From Channallabes apus (Eukaryota > Chordata > Actinopteri > Siluriformes > Clariidae), in the NCBI GenBank assembly GCA_030522415.1, contig CM060121.1, positions 5,732,476-5,796,475 of the forward strand: DNA of 64,000 nucleotides. Direction: 5' to 3'. The position numbers and the translations under genes were made by a program. Numbering within the stretch: position 1 is the first letter of the stretch; every line of letters starts with the position of its first letter. The notes under the pieces were generated by a model, which ran no database searches, had not been told where the DNA came from, and saw only the letters and a list, made by a program, of their open reading frames with translations. Of this stretch, positions 31,854 to 43,500 are shown piece by piece.

Positions 31854-32004
31854 GTGATTACCATCAATCATCAAAAAACAAAACATACACACAAAAATAC
31901 CCTTTCCTTTATTTTATTTAAAGTTGTAAAGAAAATGTTTGTGTTAAAGTTTGACTTAGGTTGGTTTACATTGAGAAAATGCCTAAAACCCTTTCTTTTG
32001 ACAG

Positions 32005-32168
32005 AATTTATTGAAAAGGCGATATACATTAATGACAACAAATCAGGCATTAACGAAGTGGATCAGGCTGAAGAAACCTGGAATATGGCCCGTGCCTTCA
32101 TCATACTCTTCATCATGTCTCTCATTTATGGATGTTCAGTTACTCTGGTCAAAGTGAAGACTGCTTGA
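32005..32168 (+). CDS. IgD transmembrane exon (δTM)
   Basis: Acceptor ttttgacag/aa, phase 1. It encodes an acidic linker (EVDQAEETWN), a hydrophobic helix (AFIILFIMSLIYGCSVTL) and a short tail VKVKTA, with the stop at 32166-32168. A polyadenylation signal lies at 32353. A potential donor (aaa/gtgaag) at the VK position matches the μTM1 layout, but no second exon is needed since the frame closes three codons later. Confidence 0.9.
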
Positions 32169-32352
32169 TCAGCTGTTTATGGCAAAGTTTAGATTTATGT
32201 ACTGCTTTACTAATGTTTTTTTTTAATGAGAAAAAAAATCAATAATTAAAATGCAAGCTATTAAAAGGAGGATAACGAAAGAAAAAAGAATTTTTGCTTG
32301 ATGCTGGAAATTGATTTTTTAGCTGTTTTATTTTATTTTAGATATATTTTTA

Positions 32353-32358
32353 AATAAA
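32353..32358 (+). terminator. Polyadenylation signal for membrane IgD
   Basis: AATAAA 185 bp after the δTM stop, the last element of the constant-region cluster. Confidence 0.65.
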
Positions 32359-32884
32359 GGATATATATTCAAAACCATTTCTTAAACTCAATTACACTTG
32401 TATTATTATTGATATTGTTTTAATCTACTTTTTTGCATGAGTGCTAGTATAATTTTTGAGATATATGTCAATCCTTTTAATCAAAACATAATAAACAAAG
32501 AAATAAAATTAATATGCACATGTACTGATGTTGAGATGGCTTATTTTCAGTCCATACATCTACATGTGTCAAATAAACCAAACATAAAGTAAATGTCTCG
32601 TTTGTGAAATTTAGAATGAACAAGTTGTAAAATGCATCAATAATAGGCTGATTATCAAACACAGTCTATGACTGTACTAAAATATCAAAATGCAAATGTC
32701 AACAACATGCACACAACCATCTCTGGTCTAGAGGTGACAGAACGATTTGCACATGATTTAAATCTTTCTAAGTTTCTCCAACTTTCTGAAGTTAGATAGT
32801 CCTCCCTATAGTCATAAAATTTCACCAGGATCCCATTCTTGATCCAGCTGTACCTTTAAATGTGAATTTTTCCCCCTAATTTTC

Positions 32885-33030
32885 TCATACAGTGGAACCT
32901 CGGATTGCAAGTAACGTGGTTTGTGAGTGTTCCGCAAGACGAGCAAAGATTTTTAATACATTTTGACTTTTGAATTTTGACGAGCAAGTCTTGGTTTACG
33001 AGCAAGGTTCTTGGTTTATCATATACAGTA
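32885..33030. mobile_element. MITE-like repeat fragment
   Basis: Begins cagtggaacctcggattgca and continues gtgttccgcaagacgagcaa, text I recognise from a common fish DNA-transposon-derived repeat. The family name is uncertain and the right end is not clear. Confidence 0.45.
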
Positions 33031-34639
33031 GCATGCATGAGCTTCTTGTTTTGACACTGAGCATCACGTGATCACAACTGAGCCAATGTTTTTTCTCTCT
33101 CTTGCGTTGGGAAAAAAAAAACGGAATTGTGGGTAATCATCTCCCCTGCTCGGTCTTAGTGCGCGATTCTCACTGGTATAATCAACATCTGTGCACGTGT
33201 GTACTGTTTACTATAACACTGTGACCACATTTATATTATTATTGATAGCATTATTAAACATTGTTAATGGCTAAGGAATTTGTATAACTAGTTCAAAGGT
33301 TAAATATATAAATAAGCTGATCAGCATTTGACACATAACTGTTCAAGATTTATATTTCATTTATGGCGCAAGATTCAGTTTTTCAGTTTGTCATACTGCA
33401 TATCCCATTTTTTTGGAGTAAGCCATCCTGTGTCCACCATCAAATGCTACTCTTTTTTTTATCTTCTGTACCTCCAAAGTCATCCCAGATACCAATATTC
33501 AATGTTGGCTATCCCCTGTAACCTCTATTCTCTATATTCTCTTATCTCCTAATCTCTTTCATATTGCATCTCCTATACAGCAGGGAGTCTACCTGAGTGA
33601 TAGTTAATCTTATTTCACCCTGTGTTCTTCATTCTTTTTAAAGGATGTCAGCTCCAATCACCAATCTTTCTTTTGTGGGGTCACTCACTACCGCTTTTCC
33701 AACTCCCTCCAGAAATTTTCTTCCACCTTCACATCATATCTTACCTCTCTATCTTTCTCAGGACCATCATATCAGCTAGCTCTCCCTTTACCAATTATAA
33801 TGCCAACATTCTGTATTCAAAGTTCCTATTTTAACTTCTTTTAACCAGTTTTTCACTGTCCATCACACTGTTGGAGTAAACCATTCTATGTCGCTCTTTT
33901 GTGTTTGGTGAGGGTTGTGGAAGGTGCATTGTCTTTAGGTGCATACTCTATGTGCAGTATACACACTAAGTTATCAAGTTGATTGGCTCTGTTGAGTGAT
34001 GCATATAGCTCCGCCCACCTCGAGGGAAAAGTGTTGAATTCATTGGCTCTGTCGAGAGACAGATATCAATGAAGGAGCTAGTTCTTACTAATGTACTATA
34101 CAGACAAATCCTTTTTTTTATTTATACAGATTGTTTAGCTTCATTATGCTTCATATGTACAGACTTTAAGAGGTGCACACACAGTACCATAAATACCAAT
34201 TTACATTTTAAGTCTTTCTTGATCTATCACAAGCATTTAAAAAATATTATTTTTTACATTATAATTAAAAGGTTTTCTATTATTTGGCGTGTGTAATAAT
34301 GTACTGTATGTATATTAAAAAAAAATTGGGCTTGAAACTGAACAACTTGAACTGATTTGATTAACAAAGCAGGACACCTTAACGCTTGATAGAGCTCCCA
34401 TCTTCACATGTGTGCGTTTCAGTGTTTTGCTTCAGGCTCTGCTGGTCACACCTGAGGTGAGAAAAGATAAGAAACTATGAATAGGGATTTCTTTTGTTTG
34501 TTCATTTGCATTTTAAAGTACCTGAATAGAAAGAATCCTTATGATTTCATCTTTTAAGACTTTTATGACTTTATTTACACACATGCTACACACATGCTAC
34601 ATCAGATGAAATTACTATAAATTAATTTCATTTTCTATA
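33031..34639. other. Intergenic, nothing recognised
   Basis: A T/C-rich stretch at 33430-33830 gives several short open frames with no recognisable protein. The rest is AT-rich. Confidence 0.4.
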
Positions 34640-35112
34640 AGGTGTGTTCAAAAAAATTAAAGGCAAGACTAATTGACATTTACAGAAAACTTCAAGCATA
34701 GTCAAATATTTTGTGAATGCTTAGCAAGTTGGATGCTCTCAAGAGAAAAATGGACTGGTGTGAGCACCAAAAGTATGCTGTTTTTGCAGGACAACACACA
34801 ACCTTGTACTGCCCACTGCTCCATTAGCACGTTAGAGGAACTTGCCTGGAAGTTAATGTCACATCCCCTATATAGTCCTGTGTGTACTGTACCTTGCTCC
34901 AAGCCATTTCCACATGTTTGGGCCATACCATATAAGTTCCTGGAAGGCCAGCATTTCAACGATGAAGAAGGCAGTCCCATCAAGGCTCAGTCATACTATG
35001 AAAACTTTATACCTCGATAGTGCTCAAGCACTAGTGAAATCCTGGGATAAGTAGTGCAACACTGGATTATATGGAGGAAAATTAAAATTTTAAACTGTTT
35101 TCCACACAATCA
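34640..35112 (+). pseudogene. mariner-like transposase remnant
   Basis: The open stretch 34673-35020 contains LLQDNTQPCTAHCSI followed by HPLYSPVCTVPCSKPF and LEGQHFNDEE. These match the second-aspartate region and C-terminus of mariner transposases (HDNAxxH, HPPYSPDLAPxD). Several frame and residue changes, and loss of the N-terminal half, mark it as dead. Confidence 0.65.
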
Positions 35113-36329
35113 AAAGTCCCGGTTTGACTTGAACGACCTTCATACGAGGTGTCCATGTAGAGGATATACTGTATACACTGTATTGGTCTAGTATGCATCA
35201 ATACATCGAGACTATGTATCAATGTAAATTACAAATGACAAAGAATAATTTGCAAATTACAAATATTTCAATTTATTTTAAGCCATAACCATATTAGTAA
35301 AAGTAAACATGAAGTCTACACTGACATTTCATTTTTAGATAAAAATATATATATTTTATAGTCAAATAATAAAATAATCAAATCAAATAATCAAATAATA
35401 TTTTTATAGAATCAAATATTAATGTATTTTGCAACTAAGTACAGTATGTTGTGTATGAGGTTATAATAGGTTAAAACAAGTTCTGTTTTACACTATTTTT
35501 TAAAGCATCAGTTATGCTTACTGAATAGTAACACACATGAACAGGATGCATCTGTTCTCTAAGTGCCAGCACCTTTTGCGTTCTATTTTCAAAAATGTAA
35601 ATATGAAAATATGAAAACACCAACAATGGTATATGAAACTTTATGAAACCTTATGATATGTCCCTAATTGTGCTTAATGTTCTTTTATTTTTAGTTAGAT
35701 TTTATACCCAATACCTAATTTGTGCAAATTAACAACCATATATTCACAATGCATTAAACATTCTTTGTTTTGGCTGTCTGTTAATCTGTCTACGTATTTG
35801 TTCGTTTGTGCATTGATCTGTTTTCAATGCAGCTTGGCCTTCCTTCAAGCTGCTTCCAGCTGTGGTGTGATAAGATCACCTACACACAAACATAAACTCT
35901 TTTTTTGGTGTTTTTCGGTATGGCTTGAGGAACGAGAGGAAGAGTGGACAGGGTTTAGTGAGCACAGCAAACAGCAGATGTGAGCTTTAGGCATCAGGCA
36001 GGCCGATGATAATTGGCAACATCTTCCAAAAGAAGTGAAAATCAGCTGCATCTTTGAGATGGTGTGAAACGCACCTGCAGAAAATTAAGTGCTCCATGTG
36101 CATGCATTGAGCCTGAGATGCAGGAGTTCTCCCGGGTAACTTCTTCCTGTTTAGTCCCCGGAGACGAAGGGGCGAGTCCATTTGGGCCAGACTGTGGCTC
36201 TTAATCATTGCTAAATTGAGCAAATGGTAATTTTAGACTATTTGTCAAATAAATAAAGAAATAAATAAATACATGCATTTCATAAATGTCATAGGTTTTA
36301 TTCGCAATTACATTTAGTTTATAAAAGGA
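35113..36329. other. Intergenic, nothing recognised
   Basis: AT-rich with short overlapping open frames at 35720-36223 that I do not recognise. Confidence 0.35.
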
Positions 36330-36575
36330 GTCAATAATTGCAGTATTGACCCATCTTTTTTCAAGACCTCTGCAATTCACCTTGGCATGCTACTGTATCA
36401 ATTTAACTGGGCAACATTCTAACTGATGGCAGCTGGAGGATTGACCACAAGTTCTCAATGGGATTAAGGTCTACTCTTTGTAATTATACTTCAGTATACA
36501 ATAATGACATTTGTAACTTTGTGACATTAGTAAATATTTTCTGAGCCAAACTTTTGGCCACGACTGTACTCTCTA
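36330..36575. mobile_element. Small Tc1-type relic
   Basis: Text near 36420-36470 (ttctcaatgggattaaggtc) and the end gccaaacttttggccacgac recall a fish Tc1-like terminal region. It is short and non-coding. Confidence 0.4.
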
Positions 36576-36904
36576 GTTCTGGGTAACTCTCGGCTATTCT
36601 ACCTGTGTGACACTACCACCCTCTTCTGTCTATGAGTGGGATAGCGGAGCCTCTTAAAGTTAAAAGAACCATAATAAAATTAAGTGTTTATTACTAATAC
36701 AGTAATGCTTTTTGTTTAATAGTTTAGACAAATCTGCTATCTGGAGTTTAACATGAAATATCTCTTACAAATATCTTCTGAAGTGACTAAGGTAGAAAAA
36801 AAAATCCTTCTATGGTATGAAAGAGCTTGTGTCAAGCTGTGCAACTTCATTTTAGAGTGCTTCTGTAACAGAGTGTCATTTGCTATCAAGTGTTATTGTT
36901 GTAA

Positions 36905-37175
36905 CCCATTATAGCCCTTTTCTAGGTGGCTGTCTGATCCAAGCTGTCCAGTAGTCACTAAAGTTAAATCCAGAGGCTGTGCAGGTCAGTGTATGGTATG
37001 AGACTGACCAGGTTTGATGATCATTAAATCAAACTCCATCAGTGTCTGAATGCAGGAATCTGAAATATAAAAAATGCACAAAGATAATTGTTAAAAAAAA
37101 ATTTTTTTTTTAATTAATGCTGACATTGATAGAACATTGCTAGAGCAAAATAACTTAAACTTTCTTTAGTTCCAT
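36905..37175 (-). pseudogene. VH pseudogene, truncated after framework 2
   Basis: Minus-strand V exon (36905-37059) aligns with framework 1 to framework 2 of the intact VH at 39540 (shared aggtttgatgatca and taaatccaga text) and then loses similarity, so CDR2, framework 3 and the RSS are gone. The leader exon (37125-37175, ATG at 37173-37175) has an early in-frame TAA. An octamer variant (ATGCAAAC on the minus strand) lies near 37250-37257. Confidence 0.7.
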
Positions 37176-37983
37176 CTCAAAGAGTGTAATCATTATTGTT
37201 GCTGTAAATGAACACAAACTTATCAGGATAAATGACTTAAAAACATGATTTTGTTTGCATGCCAGCCTGCAATGGAGGTAAAAAGAACAATAGTTACCAA
37301 AAATAAAGCTTACTTTAATCAGACTGGACTAGTTTTTCAAACGGCGTTTGAGTTTTTTTCAGACGACGTCTGTCATTTCATGTATGCATTCGGACAGGAC
37401 TAACATCAGGACGTGTTTATTACGGAGTGTATTAATAAGCAGCTAGAGAAAGTTTAGTTTACACAGACTGCCTTCTTGTGGCATGAAACAACAGGGAATC
37501 GATTCTGATTTTCTATTCAGAATTAAACTGCTGTTTATGTTTCTTACAAAAGATATGAACACCTGGACCTTTACTTAAAACAACACAAAAGCAGAGCTTA
37601 GTGACAGTAAAACCACATGGGTGCATACTGTAGGTATACAGTAGGAAAATAATGTGAGTTAAGTTACTGTAATCAATCCTAGGACACTCCAGCTCACATG
37701 AGCTCTAACCAGACACTCCTCATAATTAACATCAGACATGAATAGAAATCAGAAGGAGAGGAACGTGTCATATTGTCTGCTCCACTGGGCTTTCTTCTGA
37801 TGTTACCAAGCCATTTATATCTATTGTATCTTTTGTGTATGACCTTAGTATGATTCATTGACTGTGATTTGGATTTGCTTTCACTCATGATGTTTGCTGA
37901 TTGACCAACCCTGCCTGTTAATTGACCACCATTTTGATTACTGATGCTTGATTTGATTGCTCTTGTTTTCGTAAATTAATAAC
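37176..37983. other. 5' flank of the VH pseudogene cassette
   Basis: Text at 37455-37640 (agactgcct, ataacaacaggg-like, cctggaccttta) recurs at 40605-40790 and 42520-42690, each time upstream of a VH. This shows tandem duplication of VH cassettes. Confidence 0.6.
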
Positions 37984-38160
37984 ATTTAGGCATTTGGCAG
38001 ACGGTCTTATCCAGAGCGACTTAAATTTTTTTATTTCATTACACATCTGAGCAGTTGAGGGTTAAGTCAAGGGCCCAGCACTTGTAACTTGGTGGTTGTG
38101 GGGTTTGAACCTGGGATCTTCCGAACCAATGCCTTAACCACTGAGCTACCCCTGACCCCA
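37984..38160 (-). repeat. V-SINE-like tRNA-derived SINE, second copy
   Basis: Same layout as 13362-13550 (tail cttatccagagcgactta, head gctcagtggttaaggcattg on the minus strand) with a small deletion in the middle. Confidence 0.7.
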
Positions 38161-38514
38161 CTAATAAAACACTAACCATTACCTGCGACTGTGTCTGCTC
38201 CTCGCAGCTACAGTACAACTTCTATGTTTTATTTTACACATTAGGAAATTTAAATAAAATTGATTTAAGAACTGGAGGATAAAACTCAAAAGCTGTTAAA
38301 GACTAATTTTCAAAATTTCAAATCGGCTGGGTCTTAGAGATAATAATAATAATAATACAGAATTTTTTTTTTTTACCATAATAAGAAGGATGCATATTGT
38401 GATAAAGTTCATTATTTTCTGTAATGTACTGATAAACATTAGACTTCCATAAATTTTTTAGATTCATTACACACAAACTGAAGTTTTTTATTGTTTTAAT
38501 ATTGATGATTGTGG
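38161..38514. other. Spacer, nothing recognised
   Basis: AT-rich with (AAT)n at 38341-38357. Confidence 0.4.
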
Positions 38515-38906
38515 CATACAGCTCATTCTATTCTATACCGCTTAATCCTGTGTTCAGGGTCGCGGGGGACCTGGAGCCTATCCCAGGAGACTTCGGGCAC
38601 TAGGCGGGGTACACCCTGGACAGGGTGCCAATCCATCGCAGGGCACACACACATACATACACACACTCACACACCCAATCACACACTACGGGCAATTTGG
38701 GAACGCCAATTAGCCTAACCTGCATATCTTTGGACTGTGGGAGGAAACCGGAGTCCCCGGAGGAAACCCACCAGGCACGAGGAGAACATGCACACAGAGA
38801 TGGGAATCGAGCCTGGCCGGGGAATCGAACCCAGACCCTGGAGGTGCAAGGCGACAGTGCTAACCACTACACTACACTACACTACACGCCGCCACATACA
38901 GTTCAT
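38515..38906 (-). repeat. DANA-like SINE with target site duplication
   Basis: Near full-length copy on the minus strand, flanked by catacagctcat (38515-38526) and catacagttcat (38895-38906). An (ACACT)n-like expansion sits at the head near 38868-38885. Confidence 0.85.
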
Positions 38907-39501
38907 GAAAACCCAAAATCCCTATCTCAAAAAATTAGCGAGAAAAGGTTTAAAACTGTACAGAGGAATTTTGATTGTTAATACAGTAAGACAGAAGGGA
39001 AAATAAAAATGAGCACCAAATTAAATGGATAAATGTCGGTGAGGAAACATTTACAGCCCATGAGGACATGTTTATTTGTCTGAAGTGTGTCGTTTGGATG
39101 TGAAGCACAGTTATACAGTATGTGTATGTCACTCCACATAAAAAGAGCTTTAAAATGTTGATGATGTGGGGTTTTCTATAAGGAGATGTTTATTTTTGCA
39201 TTCATGTAAGGAGTCACCAGTGTCAGGTTTAAAATTAAATTAAAGGGATTTAAAAAGTGGTTGGTAAGGACCCGAAGTGTTGATAGAAGGATATCAAGTG
39301 ATAGAAGGAACTAACTTGAAAGTGTTAAGGTTTCACAAGATTACATGTAATTATAAATTTTAAAAGGTTACACTGTAACAAAGCTGACATACTGTACGAG
39401 TTACCGCTGTACAGAAGAGTGACAATTCCTGCAATCAAGAGTTCTGGGTAACTGAGTTTAACTGAGTAGGAAACAAATGCTGTGCTTCCATGTTGTGAAG
39501 G
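38907..39501. other. 3' flank of the intact VH
   Basis: AT-rich with no recognised feature. On the minus strand this is downstream of the VH recombination signal. Confidence 0.4.
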
Positions 39502-39539
39502 GGTTTGTGTACAGCTCTACAGCCTCGTGTGTCACTGTG
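39502..39539 (-). promoter_or_regulatory. VH recombination signal (23-type)
   Basis: On the minus strand: heptamer cacagtg (39533-39539), 22-bp spacer, nonamer acacaaacc (39502-39510, 8 of 9 to consensus). It touches the last VH codons directly. Confidence 0.85.
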
Positions 39540-39881
39540 TGTCTCTAGCGCAGTAATACACTGCAGTGTCTTCTGTCCTCACGCTGCTCATGTGCAGATA
39601 CACCTGCATCTTACTGTTGTCTCTGGAGATGGTGAAGCGACCATTAACTGCACTGGAGTAATACTTGCTACTACTGCCCTGGTTGATATATGCAACCCAT
39701 TCCAGTCCTTTTCCAGGAACCTGTCTGTTCCAAGCCATCCAGTAGCCACCAAAGTTAAATCCAGATGCTGTGCAGGTCAGAGTATGAGACTGACCAGGTT
39801 TGATGATCACTGAATCAGACTCGACCAGCGTCTGACTGCAGGAATCTGAAATATGAGAATAAACAAAGTTGGGTGTCAAAA

Positions 39882-39913
<32 letters not shown>

Positions 39914-40074
39914 CATCATCATCATCATTATCATATTTGTCCAAAGTTAATTGAATAATAATTAACAATTTAATTTCAAAGTATGAAATTACTTATTTTA
40001 TGAAATAAGTTAAAATACTGACATTGAATGAACAATGCTAAAGCAAAGTAACTGAAAACTCTACTTAGTCCCAT
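39540..40074 (-). CDS. Intact VH gene segment with leader
   Basis: Two exons on the minus strand. The leader exon 40023-40074 encodes [17 protein letters not shown] and ends at donor gtcagt. The V exon 39540-39845 follows acceptor atatttcag. The mature part runs [53 protein letters not shown] and [12 protein letters not shown]. Both Ig cysteines and the framework Trp are present; the usual WxRQ position has N. It lies opposite in strand to the J and C genes, so joining to this J cluster would need inversion. The 177-bp intron contains ATT/ATC repeats. Confidence 0.88.
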
Positions 40075-40175
40075 CTCAAAGAATTAAAAGAACAATTACT
40101 CTTTCAGTAAATGAATATTAACGGCATGTGGTTGAGCTGAATTTATTCGAAGAAATTGTTCACATGCAGGATGTT

Positions 40176-40183
40176 ATTTGCAT
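40176..40183 (-). promoter_or_regulatory. Octamer of the VH promoter
   Basis: ATGCAAAT on the minus strand, 102 bp before the leader ATG. This is the Oct-binding site used by Ig V promoters. The two neighbouring VH pseudogenes have only variants of it. Confidence 0.7.
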
Positions 40184-40987
40184 GCCACGCCCACCAAGGA
40201 GGTAAAAGAGGAATAACTATGAAGAGATAAACTTACAGATGTGTTTCATGCTGTCAGGTCCATAAATACTCCTATAATTATTTTTAAATACGTCACTGTG
40301 CATCAGTTCAACATCCAGAAGGACATGAAGAACCTGAATTTAGTGAAAAAAAATAATGCACATCATTCATTCACTAGCTCATGCTGTGTGCTTTGTGAAT
40401 AATTGACTAAATAAAGCATTAATAATTTTATTTTCTAGATTAGTGTAATAAAAAAATATATATATACTATAAAACTATATATGTTTGCAGTAAAGAGCAG
40501 TTTAATAAATATGACTGATTTTGAGATTTATGTACAGTATACTGTAATGGTGAATCATTGTTGTCTGTGAGAAGAGAAGCTCAATTTGTAAGATGGTTTT
40601 ATTTACAGAGACTGCCCTCTACAGGCATAAAATAACAGTAACTTGATTGTGTTAGAATTAACCAACGTTTTACATTACTGACAACAGACCCTTGGACCTT
40701 TTATTCAGAATACCACAGGAGCAGAGGAGTGACTCAGTGACAGATTCAGTAAGGAATAAAACACTGGGGTGCATGCTGTGAAAATCATCAAGGGTGAAGT
40801 GAATTTCAATAGAGGCAGTATTATTGTTGTTACTTTAAGGTGTAGTACTGATGTGTTTTATCCTTCAATACCTCTCTCTTATTTTTTACAACATCTGGAA
40901 TAAGTCATTAAGAAACAACATATTTTGCATCAGAGCGCTCATTTATTGTAAAATCATGTTATTGTCATTACTGTTCAAATTCAGACT
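40184..40987. other. Upstream flank of the intact VH cassette
   Basis: Contains the duplicated cassette flank at about 40600-40790 and AT-rich DNA. A sequence at 40235-40260 (cttacagatgtgtttcatgc) recurs at 42385-42410. Confidence 0.5.
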
Positions 40988-41432
40988 AATGAGAACCAGC
41001 ATGGCGGCACGGTGGTGTAGTGGTTAGCACTGTCGCCTTGCACCTCCAGGGTCTGGGTTCGATTCCCCAGCCAGGCTCGATTCCCGTCTGGGTCATGCTC
41101 GATTCCCAACCGAGTCATGCAAACTCCATGCACACAGAGACGGGTGCATGGAGTTTGCATGTTCTCCTCGTGTTTGGTAGGTTTCCTCCGGATACTCCGG
41201 TTTCCTCCCACAGTCCAAAGACATGCAGATTAGGCTAATTGGCGTTCCCAAATTGACCATAGTGTGTGAATGAGTGTGTGTGTGTGCGCTATGCGATGGA
41301 TTGGCACACTGTCCAGGGTGTACCCTGCCTCGTGCCCTGAGTCTCCTGGGATAGGCGCCAGGTCCCCCGCGACCCTAAATACAGGATAAAGCGGTATAGA
41401 AGATGAATGAATGAATGAATGAGAACCAGCAT
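40988..41432 (+). repeat. DANA-like SINE with 15-bp duplication and internal hairpin
   Basis: Flanked by aatgagaaccagcat at 40988-41002 and 41418-41432. Inside, the catgcaaactccatgca block (41116-41132) is repeated in inverted form at 41145-41161, giving a perfect 17-bp stem with a 12-base loop that other copies lack. Confidence 0.88.
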
Positions 41433-41733
41433 ATTGTTGACAGGAACATAGAATAACAAATGAATAAATAGAAATAAGTAAATAAAATACATTTAAATAC
41501 AGTATAAACCCTATGTTGAAAGATTGTCCTAGCACTGGGCATTATATAAACAGAATGTTTCAGGCAACAAGAGCCAAAACGTCTGTGTTCTGTTATACAC
41601 ATTAGTAAACTTACCTATAATTGATTAGATTACTGGAGGATGAAACATAAAGCTGTTAAAGGCAAAGTGTACAGATACATTGTCTTAAAATCATAAACGC
41701 AGGTGTTTACAATAATATAGCCTTTAGATAATA
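41433..41733. other. Spacer, nothing recognised
   Basis: AT-rich. Short frames on the minus strand are not meaningful. Confidence 0.4.
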
Positions 41734-41769
41734 TCACTTTACTTTATTAAAATGAAAGTTGAAAAGCGA

Positions 41770-42093
41770 TGTACTGTATGTATGAGTGATGTATGATCCA
41801 CATGTATTGTTATTGTAGTAAATGAATAAATTACATGAAGCACTGACAGGACCCCACTCCAGATTTTTTCCTGCAGATTGTCCTGCCCATTCTGTACAGT
41901 AGTTGTTATCAGTTAATGAATTTCCAGACAATTTACAGGTCAGGATCAGTTCAACACACTGCACACCTATTAAAGACAAGTTAATGTTGTGACAAGAAAA
42001 AATAATTTAAGGCCATATTTAGACACTACAGTATGTAACACACTTACAGTGTACGGCTGCCAGAAGCATCAGCAGTAGAGATGTAAAGATCAT
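41770..42093 (-). pseudogene. VH pseudogene with intact leader
   Basis: The leader exon 42048-42093 reads MIFTSLLLMLLAAVH with a good donor (gtaagt). The V exon (to 41966) follows acceptor tttaatag and reads CVQCVEL, then jumps to LTCKLSGNSLTDNNY with most of framework 1 deleted. The next part is EWAGQSAGKNLEWG, where the conserved WxRQ is damaged, and then it loses similarity. No RSS follows. It belongs to a different VH family from the segment at 39540. Confidence 0.75.
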
Positions 42094-42869
42094 GGTGTGT
42101 TAAAGCAGAAAAAGTAAAAGCTCTTAGTCTTCATTGCTTAAATATGTGAGAGGGAATGATACTTGCATAGTCTGGGTGACGGACACTCACTCTCTGGGGG
42201 AAATGTAAAGAATTCTTCTATTTTAAAAAATAATAAAAACTTGACCTAAAAATAATAGAAAGAATACAAATGAAAAGAATAAAAAATATATATTGTTGCT
42301 GTAAATGAACATAAACTGCAAGTGTGTGGTTGTAAGATTTCATTTGCAGGTCATGCCTACTGATTAGTGGAATAGCTATAATGAAATAAACTTATAGATG
42401 TGCTTCATGCTGTCACGTCAATAACAGCAATTCTGTGAGCAATTCTGTGAAAACAAAGATCATCAACGTACAGTATACTGCATTAATGAACAGTTAAAGC
42501 TGATTTTGTTTACACAGTCGTCTACGGGCAAAATAAATATTAGATTGTGTGTTCAGAATTAACTGCTGTTTTACATTTCTGAGAAAAAGACCTTTGGACA
42601 TTTATATAGAACACCACAGAGGCAGAGCAGAGGAGTCTCATATGATTCAGTGAGTGATTAATTTAGGAATCAAACACTTGCTGTTATAGGTGTTACAGTG
42701 AAGGGGTAAGGTGGTGTGTTCCAACAAAATTTCTTTATTCTACCATATCTAGCTCTTATTATTCCGTGTCCCAAATTAACATCAGGAATTAGTCATTAGG
42801 AACAAATCTCAGAGCTTTGGTTTATTTTAAAAGCCTGCTTTTGTAAGTACTATTTGAATTCAGTTATAT
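42094..42869. other. Upstream flank of the VH pseudogene cassette
   Basis: Third copy of the VH cassette flank (about 42515-42690). An octamer variant atttgcag is at about 42349-42356. Nothing else was seen. Confidence 0.45.
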
Positions 42870-43010
42870 GAAAGCCGTCTCGGGTTACTACTGTATGCTG
42901 TAATCCTGTTCTCTGAAAACGAGATGCTGCATGAAAACGATATGGGAAACATCTTGTCATGTTGCCAGTTGTGAAGCATGTGTGTACCAAACACGCCAAA
43001 TTTTGGCTTA
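42870..43010. repeat. Retroelement-like repeat fragment
   Basis: Text ctcgggttact...aacgagatgctgca resembles a terminal region seen again at 59230-59290 (cttgggttactttgctgtaa, gaacgagatgctgcg). I recognise this as part of a common fish repeat whose family I cannot fix. Confidence 0.4.
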
Positions 43011-43263
43011 TATTTTCAATTTTATTTATTTGTATAGGGCTTTTAACAATTGACATTGTCTCAAAACAGCTTTACACAATCAAAAGAATTATTTAAGTTT
43101 GTATACAGCTGCCATGAGAGCTAAGATTTCTGAAAGTGATGGTCACTTTTTAGTAGTAATTACTACTATAACTACTGTAAAGTTTGCAAATCAGAGATCA
43201 GCCCCTTCAAGTTTTAAATGAACACAAAATGCAATGTAAATAAATAGAAAGCAGTTTCTTACT

Positions 43264-43500
43264 TTATGGCTTTTTCTGCCTCTCTTTCTTGTCCTTGGGC
43301 AAATTTGCAGTAAGGAAGACAAGAGCTCTGACCTTTTTGGGCTTAAGGCGACTTCTCCTCTCTGAGATTATCTGTCCAGTTTTCGAGAATATTCTCTCAG
43401 AGGGAACTGATGTCGTGACAACAGAAAGCTTCTTGGCCATCAGCTTGCTAAGCCTGGGGTAAACAGGGGCTCGACTCTCCCACCACTTGAGGGGATCCGG
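43264..43500 (-). pseudogene. hAT transposase C-terminal fragment
   Basis: The minus-strand frame reads DPLKWWESRAPVYPRLSKL, then TTSVPSERIFSKTGQII and KPKKVRALVFLTANL, with a stop at 43264-43266. This is the conserved hAT dimerisation region (W.....P.L......PSER.FS..G). The upstream part of the gene is missing. Confidence 0.8.

Noticed and set aside
31854..31921. Possible secreted IgD tail by read-through after Cδ7
   Set aside because: The frame is open for 22 codons, but I saw no polyadenylation signal close by and the residues do not resemble a secretory tail.
40202..40262. Alternative VH leader start (atgaaacacatctgtaag on the minus strand)
   Set aside because: The reading frame is only four codons before the donor-like site, it lies upstream of the octamer, and a full hydrophobic leader exists at 40023-40074.
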